In this document: positions 1-9,385 of the stretch, in pieces
How the letters are laid out: every line of letters begins with the position of its first letter
Position numbering within the stretch: the stretch's first letter is position 1
Source: Parnassius smintheus behrii
Taxonomy: Eukaryota > Arthropoda > Insecta > Lepidoptera > Papilionidae
Assembly: GCA_036936625.1 (NCBI GenBank)
Contig: JAUPFT010000006.1
Location: 13,064,501-13,128,500 of the forward strand
DNA: 64,000 nucleotides
Reading direction: 5' to 3'
The notes under the pieces: generated by a model
What the model was told of the DNA's origin: nothing
Database searches by the model: none
Seen by the model: only the letters and a program-made list of their open reading frames with translations
Program-made: the position numbers and the translations under genes

Positions 1-1
1 A

Positions 2-713
2 TTTAAAGAAAAAATGTATAAAATGACACCTGAACAAAGGCTATGCAACTTAATGTTTAATGAGATAGCCTTATATAATATATATAACTCCTGGTTTATA
101 TTATAATAGGAGTATTGATCAGATAATTGGTTTTGAAAAAGATACTGAGAAATTGCATACCATTGTCTTGTTTTAAAATATGATGATAAAGAGCAAATAC
201 AACATTTGTTACCAGTTCTGCCATAGTGCAACTAAAAGCCATATATTGAAAGCATTAATTATTGATATAATTAGAAGATTAAGAGAATGTGGCTTAATTA
301 TTATCGCTACAATTTGTGACCAAGGCACATGTAATGTATCTGCGATTAATTCTCTATTAAAAGGTAAAAAAGAAAAATATTTAAGGCATAATAAAGTCTA
401 CAAAAGCAGTATAATAGAAATTGATAATATACCTTTATTCCATATTTATGATCCTCCTCATTTATTAAAGGGACTAAGAAATAATTGGATTAGTAAAAAT
501 ATACGATTCATTTTCAATGGGGAAGTCATGAATGCAAAACGGGAACATTTTGCACGCAACATGCTTTTAGAAATTGATGTTGAAGAAGATGATTTAAGAA
601 TGTTAAACAAATTGATAGTTTATCATGTGCAACAAGATAAATTGCCTAAAATGAAGGTGAAGTATGCAGCTCAAGTTTTCAATCAAAGAATTGCAGCCAC
701 AGTGAATTTTTAG
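2..713 (+). pseudogene. P-element/THAP9-like transposase fragment, broken
   Basis: This is a remnant of a DNA transposase of the P-element superfamily, whose RNase H-like core cuts and joins transposon ends in the nucleus. The stretch from 180 contains CDQGTCNVSAIN followed by YDPPHLLKGLRNNW, the arrangement typical of P-element and THAP9 transposases, and ends near KYAAQVFNQRIAAT. Homology continues upstream: base 2 to about 100 reads in another frame with LCNLMFNEIALYN, where the family usually has an Asp in FDE and here has Asn. The frame shifts near 100, a TAA lies at 174-176, and the stop at 711-713 looks like a further 1-base shift because family-like residues follow in the next frame. 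The 5' part (THAP zinc finger) would lie left of the window and the 3' part is missing. It is clearly non-functional. Assignment rests on recognised motifs, not on an alignment. Confidence 0.72.
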
Positions 714-814
714 CAAGTAAGTTGCTTATAGTTTTTTTTATATGTTACCCTCCACACTAGGATTTTCTCCTATATTATGAAGGCAATTTATAAACATAAA
801 TTGCACAAGGAAAA

Positions 815-921
815 ACATCCAGACCCGGAACAATTATTTGTAGGCCGTAGGCTTGTTCCGTGCGGGATTTGAACCCGTGGCCCCTAGCGCGGCCACTCAT
901 TGCTAAGCCACTGCGTCACCA
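815..921 (-). mobile_element. tRNA-like SINE fragment
   Basis: Read on the minus strand, 921 to 853 has a box A-like stretch (GTGGCTTAGCAATGAG) and a clear box B (GGTTCAAATCCC at 864-875, reverse complement). The ends do not pair as an acceptor stem, so this is a tRNA-derived SINE head and not a tRNA gene. The flank at 811-835 (AAAAACATCCAGACCC) commonly accompanies this repeat in Lepidoptera. Family name not assigned. Confidence 0.55.
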
Positions 922-1160
922 ATGTAAAATATACGAAATTACATTAAATATAACCTTAGAATATTATAAATACTATTGAATTGAAATAATAGGATATCCT
1001 ATTTTTATGTTGAAAAACTGGTTAGGTTAATGTAAGACGAAAATGCAGTTCGTATGAAAAATATTAAATTAAGACGTACCATCCATATTACTCGACAAAG
1101 AAGCATGAAATTAGGACAATAGTTCTTTATATTACATAGGCATCCAAAAAGAAAATATAT
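922..1160. other. AT-rich spacer, nothing recognised
   Basis: I see no open frame of note, RNA-like structure or repeat here. One GGTTAGGTTAA occurs at about 1,019 but is a single copy and not a telomeric TTAGG array. Confidence 0.5.
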
Positions 1161-1164
1161 TGGA

Positions 1165-1420
1165 AAATTAAAACCCTAAGAGGGTGAAAAAGGGTGGGAC
1201 AGTTTCTATAAAACTTTTTATTTTGTAGGGCGATTGGCTCGAAACAAACTCTCACGGGGAGGGCAGAGTGTATTCAAATTTGTATGAAGAAAAAATTATG
1301 AATGTTTTCTTAAACTTTGAAAAATGGAGCAATTTCAAGCCCTTAGTGTGAAATAGGGTGTACAGTTTGTACATACTTTTCACTTTATGGAGCCATTTTA
1401 TAGGTATATGTTAAGTTACA
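1165..1420. repeat. dispersed repeat with CCCTAAGAGGGTGAAA-type motifs
   Basis: Two similar stretches (about 1,170-1,260 and 1,315-1,400) each carry a CCCTNAG..GTGAAA(A/T)AGGGTG core followed by ACAGTTT. This motif is familiar from dispersed repeats of Lepidoptera. The stretch 2,075-2,155, ending GGGCGAAAAGCTAGTAG, resembles the usual terminus of such elements, so the retroposon and SINE at 1,520-2,061 may have inserted into one older element. That nesting is inference. Confidence 0.35.
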
Positions 1421-1519
1421 GGTTATATACGATTTACTGCTGGGCACAGGCCCCTCATTTTTTATAGGATTTTGGGGCTAGGAGGTGCCCTGCACTGCCC
1501 CAATGGGTGTTGGCGAACT

Positions 1520-1861
1520 TCATGTGTGTTATATATGGTGGAGCCATGCTGCAGTTATATTAGTAGTATAGTTGTAGCACGAATGGATCGACTCGACCAG
1601 GGAAGGACCACGCTCTCACAGAATACCAGCGTGAAATAGTAGCTTAATGCTGCTATGTTTCATATCGTGAGTGTAGAGAACCGGAAACCCTTTTTACTGG
1701 AAATGAGGCATCCCATCTTAGTCCTCACAGGTGACAACGCATCTGCATTTTGATTTTTAATCGAGGATAGATGTAGATGTCTATGGACCGCAGCAACCAC
1801 TTACCATCAGGTGGACTGTGTGCTCGTTCGTCACAGGATAGATCCTAAAAAAAAAAAAAAA
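1520..1861 (+). mobile_element. poly(A)-tailed non-LTR retroposon (SINE or LINE 3' end)
   Basis: The segment ends in 14 A residues (about 1,848-1,861), showing retrotransposition in this orientation. It contains CACGCTCTCACAGAATACCA near 1,610-1,630, a widespread lepidopteran retroposon motif that recurs inverted at 3,363, 8,576 and in part at 21,507. Its last 65 bases (1,779-1,845) carry GTCTATGGACCGCAGCAACC, then CACTTACCATCAGGTGGACT and GTGTGCTCGTT. In reverse complement this tail matches the core of the satellite monomer that fills 22,981-64,000. It has no coding capacity that I can see, so it is either a SINE or the 3' untranslated end of a 5'-truncated LINE. Confidence 0.62.
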
Positions 1862-1871
1862 TATGCCTTCG

Positions 1872-2061
1872 AAACATATTTTTGCTTTTCCTTAGACATG
1901 CAGGTTTCCTCACGATATTTTCCTTCACAGCCGAGCACGTAGTAAATCAGCACTTAAAATTGCAATTGACAATTTCATTGCTGCTGGCGGGGATCGAACT
2001 CGGGTTAATCGCGTACTGTGAAATTTATAGCAAGCGCTAACCATCTGAGCTACCATGGCTT
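1872..2061 (-). mobile_element. tRNA-derived SINE
   Basis: On the minus strand the element starts at 2,061 with GCCATGGTAGCTCAGATGG, a good tRNA box A, and has box B GAGTTCGATCCCCGC at about 1,987-2,001. It then runs into GGAAAATATCGTGAGGAAAC and CTGCATGTCTAAG, a 3' body very common in lepidopteran SINEs. The tRNA part is interrupted between the arms, so it cannot be a functional tRNA. It lies just downstream of the poly(A) of the previous retroposon, so one may have inserted next to the other. Confidence 0.65.
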
Positions 2062-2327
2062 ATATGTATATTGTATATGTATGGTGAAAAATTTTTAAAC
2101 AAATTTTGTTACTTGAAAATTGGTTACGTAACACCGCGGGGCGAAAAGCTAGTAGTACCTAATATACACTACCTAATATATACTATATATTATACCTAAT
2201 ACATAAAAATAAATGTTTGTTTGTTCGTATTTTATGCGCTGTCATACAGTTCATCAGATTGCGCTAAAACTTTGGTCAACTTATTGTTTGCACTTCTGCG
2301 AAGTTTATAGACATAGTACAGAGTTTC

Positions 2328-2918
2328 GGCACACCTAGTTCTACTAGTCCAGGTGTTCCAGTATTAGTTACCGAAGTACACCTTCAGGTCACACCAGAAA
2401 ATTGATAATTGATAAAACTATTTGGACTTATTTTAGAGAAAGTGTCGACCAAAGTAAAGTGAAATGTACTAATGTAATGTTTCTTTGTTTGATTCCAAAA
2501 ACATTTAATCAAGCTTTCTGTTTGCTATAATTGGAAAGAAATATGTGCCTCGAAAACATAACGCTATATAGGTAGACTTAGCCTTATAGATTTTTATAGA
2601 TAAATAAAATATACTTTGGCATGGCATTACTCAATTCGTACATTACCGCTTTAACGAATGTTCGGTGATTTAGCCGAATATTCGGTAAAGCCGAATACCG
2701 AATATGAAACGAATATTCGGCCCATATCTAATAATTATAACTAACAAAACGAACCAAAGTAGACCTTCAGGTCACTCCATCAAGTCCGGAGGTAAAGACT
2801 CATTTCATGCCTAACAAAACGAGCCCAAACTCGGCACACCTGGTTCTACTCGGCGAGTTGTTTCAATAGAGGTTACCAAAGTACACTTTCAGTTCACACC
2901 ATCAAGTCCGGAGGTAAG
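2328..2918 (+). repeat. dispersed direct repeat units (GGCACACCT...GTACACCTTCAGGTCACACC)
   Basis: Three related units lie at 2,328-2,396, 2,756-2,798 and 2,833-2,918. They share GGCACACCTxGTTCTACT, TTACCxAAGTACACxTTCAG and CATCAAGTCCGGAGGTAA, though the middle one is partial. They have the same orientation and are diverged. I recognise this as a dispersed lepidopteran repeat but cannot name its class. Confidence 0.5.
2654..2730. repeat. palindrome-rich CGAATATTCGG repeat
   Basis: This short stretch has repeated GAATATTCGG / CCGAATA units in both orientations (for example 2,674-2,685, 2,691-2,703 and 2,710-2,720), so it can fold on itself. Similar ATTCGG palindromic clusters are dispersed in many insect genomes. 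It sits between two copies of the neighbouring direct repeat and no coding content is visible. Confidence 0.55.
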
Positions 2919-3362
2919 GTAATACAAAATAGTAAAATAAATTTGAATTTCTATTGGTTTTATTTGAAACTATTCTTTTTCTATTATTTTAGCTATTTTG
3001 CCAACAAAACGTGGATTTGTCTAGAATTGTGAGTTAGCGTTTTAAATGTAAATAGTTGAATATGTACGAGTACCTGTTTATATCATAAAACTGACTAAAA
3101 ATTTGTATTGATAATTAAAATGCAGTCTGATGTCCAGACGTATTTAGTGAGTAGGTACTCGAAATATTATTACTACCTAGTAGGGTTGCGAACAGGAGAC
3201 CTCACGGAAAAGTTTTTGTTTGGAGGTGAATTGTCTGCTTGTTTTGCGCAAACTGTGTTTACGCTGCGCTGTCCGACTGCGGGTTGCGCTCCGCCCACTG
3301 CAGGACGCGTGGGTTAAAAACGAATTTGATTCGTGCTAAGACCTCGTTTTAAGCTGTTATTT

Positions 3363-3457
3363 TATGCTGGTATTCTGTGAGAGCATAGTATTTCCCCGGT
3401 CGAGCCGACCCATTCGTACTATGACCATAATATGCAACGTGGCTCTACCATGTATAA
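3363..3457 (-). mobile_element. retroposon fragment, inverted relative to 1,520-1,861
   Basis: The plus strand reads GCTGGTATTCTGTGAGAGCA, then CCCCGGTCGAGCCGACCCAT and TCGTACTATG, followed by ATGGCTC-like sequence. This is the reverse complement of 1,530-1,635, so it is a truncated copy of that family on the minus strand. The poly(A)-proximal tail is absent. Confidence 0.55.
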
Positions 3458-3900
3458 AACAAATATACGTGGTAAATGACACCCTCAAAACCTACCTAAC
3501 CTTTTAGAAACTTAAACCTAAAACACAAAAACACAAATTTAGGTTAACCGTCATACGATTTAAAAGCAGTTTCCTACAGTATTATTTTTTATTTGACAGT
3601 TTCAAAACTCAATGAAGCCTAAAATAAGAGGATAAAACACGAACGCCTTTTGCATAAAGAACCTGCGTAATAGCATTTGGGTAATTTAAATTCACACAGT
3701 TACTTTTCTTCTTATAGTACCGTTTAGATTTAACTTTATTGGATTTCATTCTAAAATGATTCACTTAACTGAATTAACATTGTAAATCACAAAATTTTCC
3801 ACTTAACTTGTTACTCAAATGAGATTGGTTATCGTAAAAATTGTGCAGTTTAGCATAGAATAAAATTCGTCGTTTAGAAATTCATAAGGATTTTCCTTAG

Positions 3901-3908
3901 TTTATAAT
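3901..3908. repeat. left target-site duplication of the hAT-like element
   Basis: TTTATAAT directly abuts the CAGTGGCG terminus and is repeated exactly at the other end. Confidence 0.8.
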
Positions 3909-5039
3909 CAGTGGCGAAGCTAGAGCTCCAAGCTAGGGCGAGCCCAAGATATAAATTGATAAAAATATAGATTGTTGTTTTTAGCAGTTTTATAAAAATA
4001 CACCAATCTTGATTTGTCTCCAAGGTTCAGTTTCATATTCAGTGCTGTCAAGGACGTGTTTGACAAAGCACACAGAAGGCATACCACTGCTAGATAGATT
4101 GTATTACATATCAGCAATTGCATAGCTTCGGTGGCCTTGAAGAAAGCCGTTTGGGTTTGCTTAGGCAAAATAATTTTTTTTTACATCCAATACAATACAT
4201 GAACAAAAGTAAAACATAAACAAAGTACAAACAAACTATGTACAATATTAAAAAAAAAAAACAAATAATTTACATTCTAATGGATAAGAGATAAGATAAG
4301 ATAAGTGGAATCGTCTCGCTTTCTTATGGAAAGATTTAATTACGTCCACGTAAAATGTTGGTGAACGTTTTAATTGTACCAATAACTGTTTTTTTAATTG
4401 CGATAATTGATAAGTCTGAAATACACTTTTAACCTTGTGTATTATCTCCACAAAGTTTAAAGATTTCCTCTCCGATTAGCACTTTAACACACTTCAATTC
4501 ATCACAAGGAACACTATTATCCTCCATTATCATTAAAAATCTTTAAAAAAGCATAAATTTTGAACTCGTAACATTAAATCGCTTAAGATAAGCACACAGA
4601 GTAAATAAACATTGAAAGGTGAAAAGAACTTGCAAACGTATTGCCCGCGCGCCTCCGCTTTTAACAAATTTATTCCCAAAAGCCTGGCTTTAAATCTCTA
4701 TACTAATTGCTATGTTTACAATCGTAGTTATATTTCATTACAGAATATTTTGCCATAGGTTAGAAAGAGAGCGATCGCCTTCTCGAAAGCCCCGTAAAAA
4801 GCCCACGCGAGTGAGGGAGACAACTAATCGCTCTATGAAAACTCATTTTTTATGACAGCAGCAGTATTGCTAAGGCAATACGAGGTCATCGGTCGACATG
4901 TATCGAACAGTGGAGTGCGTGGGAAATTTGAAATAGCTTGAAACATTTTACGAGTTATTTTATTAGTTGATATTATTGATTGATTCAGTTTTAATAAGGC
5001 AAGCCCGGCTTTTCGGCTTTTATCGAAGCTTCGCCACTA
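3909..5039 (-). mobile_element. non-autonomous hAT-like DNA transposon with intact 8-bp TSD
   Basis: The left end CAGTGGCGAAGCT (3,909-3,921) and right end AGCTTCGCCACTA (5,027-5,039) form a terminal inverted repeat matching at 12 of 13 positions. The element is flanked by the same 8-bp sequence TTTATAAT at 3,901-3,908 and 5,040-5,047. An 8-bp target duplication and a CAGTGGCG-type terminus are hallmarks of the hAT superfamily. The element is 1,131 bp, too short for a full hAT transposase. Two minus-strand open frames inside it (4,168-3,920, 82 codons; 4,451-4,248, 67 codons) show no recognisable dimerisation domain or catalytic motif and may be decayed coding DNA or chance. It is probably a deletion derivative mobilised by a related autonomous copy. 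Confidence 0.78.
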
Positions 5040-5047
5040 TTTATAAT
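5040..5047. repeat. right target-site duplication of the hAT-like element
   Basis: TTTATAAT follows the CGCCACTA terminus and matches the left copy at 8 of 8 bases. Confidence 0.8.
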
Positions 5048-5240
5048 GTATATTATGCAATGACTGATTTCATTCCTAAAAATTATATTATCTAGATCAG
5101 CAATAGGTGATATGGATTTCAAAATAAGGTATACAGCCATTTGATCAAAATATATTAATAGGTAATACAAATTTCACTAGCTTTAAAATTATATACTAAT
5201 TATCCTGATAATTTTTATTAGAAAATACAATAACTGATTT

Positions 5241-5319
5241 TGACCGGACCCAGGATTCAAACCCAAAAGCGCTAGACAATCAGTCACGTTTACGACCACT
5301 AGACCAAAGTGGCCGTCAA
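5241..5319 (-). mobile_element. tRNA-like SINE head
   Basis: On the minus strand it reads ACGGCCACTTTGGTCTAGTG (box A region) and later GGGTTTGAATCCTGGGTCCG (box B). A tRNA-like start with an overlong middle and no closing acceptor stem marks a SINE head. It is a third type, different from those at 815-921 and 1,872-2,061. Confidence 0.6.
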
Positions 5320-5475
5320 GAAAAGACTATCAATAAATTCAACACTAAAACGTGTTATTTTAATGTCTCATTGTGCTCATATTTATTGCGAAACATCGCA
5401 TTTGTCTAATCAGCAATAACAAAATTTTACAATTTGATGATGATGACAATGAAAACTTAAAAATGTAATTATTAA

Positions 5476-5757
5476 CCGACATAGTCCAACACATTAGTAA
5501 GCGCAAGTGGCAATGGGCCAGCCATATAGCGCAACCGAAACCCACCAAAGAAGAACCGACAACCTCGTACGGGTAGGCGGAGTGTAGAGCGGTTCACACT
5601 AGACGGAGTGCCGACATGTGGAGTGGTAAGATTTACAGGAAATCGATGGATGCTGGTAGCTCAGTACCAGAATTTATGGCGTTCCTTGGGGGACACCTAT
5701 GTTCAGAAGTGGACTTGTGTAGGTCTGTAATGATGAAGATGGTGATTATAATGATGA
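5476..5757 (+). pseudogene. 5'-truncated RTE LINE copy (RT C-terminus only)
   Basis: This stretch is a diverged copy of the last 270 bases of the RTE ORF at 9,386-10,864. It retains the equivalents of DIAQRISKLKWQWAGHIA, RPxTRW, GSRWMQ and YVQxWTC, then a degraded ATGATG-type tail at 5,734-5,757. It carries frameshifts and small deletions relative to that copy. RTE elements are often 5'-truncated on insertion, which explains why only the 3' end is present. Confidence 0.75.
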
Positions 5758-5759
5758 GA

Positions 5760-6153
5760 ACATTCCAAATATTTACTCGTCACTGGCCCAGCTAATCAAA
5801 TCAAAAAAGTTGTGTTTCTGTAGAATAGGAATTGTAAATTACATAGAAATGAAAGTGAAATGAATTTGACTGCTAAAACAAATTGATACAAATTTTATTT
5901 GACGTTTAAATGAATTACGAAGATGAAAACCGATATCCATTACTGTAAATTACTGTCGATTTACATACAAAGCGATGCTAGATGAGTTTTACGGATTCCA
6001 GACCAGACAAGTATTACCCATGCACTAAAAAATATGAGATTACTTGATTTTTAAATTTGTATTTACAGCAGCAAGTCGCGTTTTTTCCACATATAGATTT
6101 AATATGGGTATGATAACTCCAATCACATAACTTATATTTAAAGGAATGCTCAA

Positions 6154-6155
<2 letters not shown>
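5760..6155. other. AT-rich spacer, nothing recognised
   Basis: No open frame, repeat unit or RNA-like structure seen. Confidence 0.5.

Positions 6156-6242
<87 letters not shown>
6156..6242. repeat. compound (TA)n(TG)n microsatellite
   Basis: An almost pure AT dinucleotide run to about 6,214 switches to a GT run to about 6,242. Confidence 0.95.
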
Positions 6243-6244
<2 letters not shown>

Positions 6245-6674
6245 CGGTAAATATATACATAGGTGTGGGCTACGCTTAGTATCTCTGCGTAATTGCGTTC
6301 GATATGTAGAAATCCGCAGAAGAAGAAAAGTAATATGTTGGTTACTCTGGTTCTATTGAAGTAGCAGTGGGATGCAATAGGAATGCATACTATTAATGAA
6401 CTTTCATTAACATTTATTTAGATCATAATTATGAGATTTATTAAATTCGTTTAAATATTTTAACTTACTTTTGAATAAGTAATATAAATAATTGGTTTCA
6501 GTGCAGGTAGAATAGAAACATCATTTTCTGATCGTTTATTTTAATATTTACGAAAGAATTACTTGAACTTCCAAGACTTGAACTTGAAAGACATAAATCC
6601 AGTATTCATAAAATAATTTACAAAATATACATCAGATTATTAAGCATATTATGAAGTCTATTAAAAAATTAAAT
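6243..6674. other. AT-rich spacer, nothing recognised
   Basis: No feature that I can support. The decayed LINE begins to be recognisable just to the right. Confidence 0.5.
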
Positions 6675-8514
6675 GAACCTGCACCGTCTACAACGACCTT
6701 GATGCTCCGATCTGCAAGAAAGCTGGTGTTCCAATTGCACATTTCACGGGAAGCCTATAGGAAGGGAGCTTCGAAAGAAGCGCTTCGTGCCAAACCCGAT
6801 CAAAGGCCTTTGCAATGTCCAAACTAACGGCCAATCCCTCCACTTTGGACTCTACTGCCACCGCCCATCTGAGTCAGGTGGACCAGAAGATCATCAGCTG
6901 ATCGACCACGACGAAAACCGCATTGGCGATCACTAATCTGGTGATTCTCAAGGTACCTCATGAGCCGGCAGTTTACAATGGATTTCATTGTTTTAGATAA
7001 TAAGGAGGTGATGGCGATGGGCCTGTAGTTTAACGGGTCTTATCCGTCGGGCCTTTTTAGAGATCGGGTGGACGGAAGCCATCTTCCATGACGCCTAAAG
7101 AGTAGGAGTACCGGAAAAGATGCGTTAAGATCGGTGCCAACTCTGCAGCACACGTCCTCAGCACAATTGGGGGATACCGTCAGGCCCATTCAACTTGTAG
7201 ATATCCAGGGAGAGTAGTGCTTTGCAAAACGAACGCCGTGTGAACCGCACCTCCGGCATGGAGTACTCACACCCCGGGATGGTCGAGTTGGACGCAAAGA
7301 AAGAGCCTAGCAAATCGGCTTTTCCTTTGCGGCATGGGTCAGTGAGTCGTACTCTTTGTGCAGAGATGAAAGAGATGGCTGACAGAAATTCCCCTGGACA
7401 GCCTTGACGAGAGACCAGAATGCGGGTTCCCGAAGGAAGGCGAAATAGTTTATCGCCAATCAGGCCTATGTGCTCTGACTTTGTCTTGGCAATGACTCTT
7501 TTGATGGACCTGGAGGCGGAATTATACTTCTTTTTTAGAGCGCTGGTGTTTACATACCGGGACGTTGATTCGTCAGCTCAGGCTTGGTAGCACTCCTGCT
7601 TATAACATGATACCATTTTACAGGTGCAACCAAACTATGGCTGAGTTTGCCTCCGATGGGCACCACAGAGGAAGGAATAAAAAGTACCATACCCTGAAGT
7701 ACTAAATCCGCGACAGAATCGGCAACAACGTTGGGATCGTCCGGCGAGAAGCATACTCGCCCCCAAGGGTAGATTGCAAAGAAAGACCGCATCCTATCCC
7801 AATCGGCTGACCTATAGTGCCAAACACGGCGGCAGCCTGCAGAATGCAACCGCGATTTCAGCGTGTGTCAAAGCAAAATCATGAACAGATATCCCCGCAT
7901 GATCGGTTTAACGTGAAGCCATTCGGCGTGGTGGGCGTTAAAATCACCGAGGATCACGATCTCTGCGGAGGGGATCTGCTGTAGCAACGAATCTGCAGCC
8001 ATTTGGACTTGGTCGAAGAGTCGGTCTGTTTCGGCATTACCGCTATGGGACCTATAGAGGCACCCGTAGGCGCGCGTATGGTCGTCGCTGTCTACGCGTA
8101 GCCAAAGGATGGACGGGTCCGAACCTTCAAGACTGCCGAAGCGTCGAGAATAGACGTCCTCTCTGACGTATACGGAAACTCCAGCCCGAGGCACAAAGGA
8201 GTGTTCCAGTTTGTACCCCGGGTAGGAGAGATACGAGACATCAGCCGAAGAGGACACCTGCGTCTCGGTCAGAAAGAGCAGAGTCGAGATGGTAGTGGAC
8301 GGCGTTTTGGTTAGAATGAAGTCCCTTGATATTGCAGAAATTCACGGATAGCGTGGCAGGGGTCGCCTCGGTATTGTTGCTCAGCTTGCCCTGAGTATTT
8401 GTTGTCTTGAACGGAATTTTGACCCACGCTCAAGAGTGGAGTAACTTGGTCGTGAGTACTCAGCGAGGGATTCTCGAGGGGTGCTGGTACCCTCCTGGGG
8501 TAGTTTGACATCAT
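6675..8514 (-). pseudogene. Jockey-like LINE remnant: endonuclease plus N-terminal reverse transcriptase
   Basis: Reading right to left, an APE-type endonuclease comes first. SVNFCNI lies near 8,330, then after a frameshift LFLTETQVSSSADVSYLSYP, and then VILGDFNAHHAEWL near 7,900, which includes the catalytic GDFN of this nuclease family. A linker follows (7,849-7,620) with RRVWHYRSADWD, YPWGRVCF and IPSSVVPIGGK. The RT N-terminal half follows: a GPDGIP-type motif, CGFRRGRSADDLL at about 6,880, and motif A SLDIAKAFDRVWH at about 6,800, which keeps its Asp. RT motif C (YADD) and the C-terminus are absent, and recognisable sequence stops near 6,675. Stops and frameshifts occur throughout, so it is dead. 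The intact protein makes a nick and copies element RNA into the genome. Assignment to the Jockey group is from familiarity with common lepidopteran copies. Confidence 0.8.
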
Positions 8515-8529
8515 GGTTGGGGGGGGGGC

Positions 8530-8700
8530 GATTTGGGCCTCCGACCAGCTGCACTCACCAGACGAAGAGAGCTTTCACTTCACGCTGGTATTCTGTGAGG
8601 TCGTGGTACCACACCAGTTTGAGCCGGCCCATACGTGCAACAGCAAAGCTACCTACCGCGCGCTCTACCACTGTCTACACAATTTATGTAAGAGCTTCAC
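8530..8700 (-). mobile_element. retroposon fragment next to the Jockey-like LINE
   Basis: The plus strand has CACGCTGGTATTCTGTGAGG at about 8,580 and GAGCCGGCCCATACGTGCAA near 8,621-8,640, matching the inverted copy at 3,363-3,457 and the reverse complement of 1,530-1,635. On the minus strand it lies immediately upstream of the endonuclease remnant, so it may be that LINE's 5' region or an independent insertion. A 10-G run sits at 8,519-8,528. Confidence 0.5.
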
Positions 8701-8784
8701 TTAAAATTGTAATAGATTGAAATAACTTAAATGCTAGCTGTTATAAATAATATTTATATTAAGTAAGATACTATGACCATCATT

Positions 8785-8960
8785 AAGAAAATAATGATCG
8801 GTGGATTGCACACTTAGAAATAATGAAAGCGGAAAGAGTGACCAAACAAAGTTATGCTGCAGAAGTGGGTTGCAGAGTCAACAAGTAATGCCCTAGATGG
8901 AAATTTATCGACGTATTAAAGATGAGCCCAAATATGAATCGGATAAAGGAACCGATGAAC
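8785..8960 (+). pseudogene. possible LINE RT C-terminal remnant
   Basis: The plus strand contains RWIAHLEIMKAERVTKQSYA and, after a stop, PRWKFIDVL. The order (R)WI(G/A)HL.RM..ER..KQ.Y then RPR.(K/R)W.DVL resembles C-terminal tails of RTE-like reverse transcriptases. It is short, interrupted, and lies directly upstream of the larger RTE element but is not part of the same frame. It could also be chance. Confidence 0.3.
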
Positions 8961-9349
8961 ATATATGGACATGAACAAAGCGAAAGAGGTGTGTCGGGAT
9001 CGAGTCAAATAGAACTCTGTAGTTTGTGTCTACTCCCCTCGGAAACAGGCGTGATTGCATTGTAAGAAAAATCTATCACCAGTTTTCGGGCTGTCGATGT
9101 CGTAAAAGGTGGTTATGGTAAAGTACATAATAGCGACTTTCAATAGAGCTTACATTAAAGCAAACAGAACCTCGACGGGCAGCAGCGACGATGATGCGGT
9201 CGTCTGGTAATGGTAACGTTAATCCACCTGAAAACGTAACGCAAATAATTCCCAAAACGGAAGCAGCCCAGTAATGCCTGTAATGGAAAGTCCATTACAG
9301 AAGAAATAAAACAAATAAAAAAATATTATTACTTGAATGAATATATTCC
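8961..9349 (+). other. degenerate sequence upstream of the RTE RT frame
   Basis: A GTCGATGTCGTAAAAGG motif at about 9,095 recurs in related form at 20,197 and is a familiar lepidopteran repeat motif. Scattered stops in all frames show that the endonuclease half expected upstream of an RTE RT is not intact here. No confident domain is seen. Confidence 0.35.
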
Positions 9350-9385
9350 GATGATATCCCGGACGTCAGTCTAAGCGAGATTAGA

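Noticed and set aside
853..921. Possible functional tRNA gene
   Set aside because: Box A and B are present but acceptor ends do not pair, and the flanks match dispersed SINE sequence.
1019..1030. Insect telomere-like GGTTAGG
   Set aside because: Single occurrence, no tandem TTAGG array anywhere in the window.
1987..2061. Possible functional tRNA gene
   Set aside because: The T-arm is separated from the D-arm by an overlong insert and is followed by a SINE body.
3108..3317. 69-codon plus-strand frame
   Set aside because: No homology, no start context and no neighbour support; length compatible with chance.
8481..8720. Two overlapping plus-strand frames of 63-79 codons
   Set aside because: They cover a retroposon fragment and a G-run; no domain is visible.
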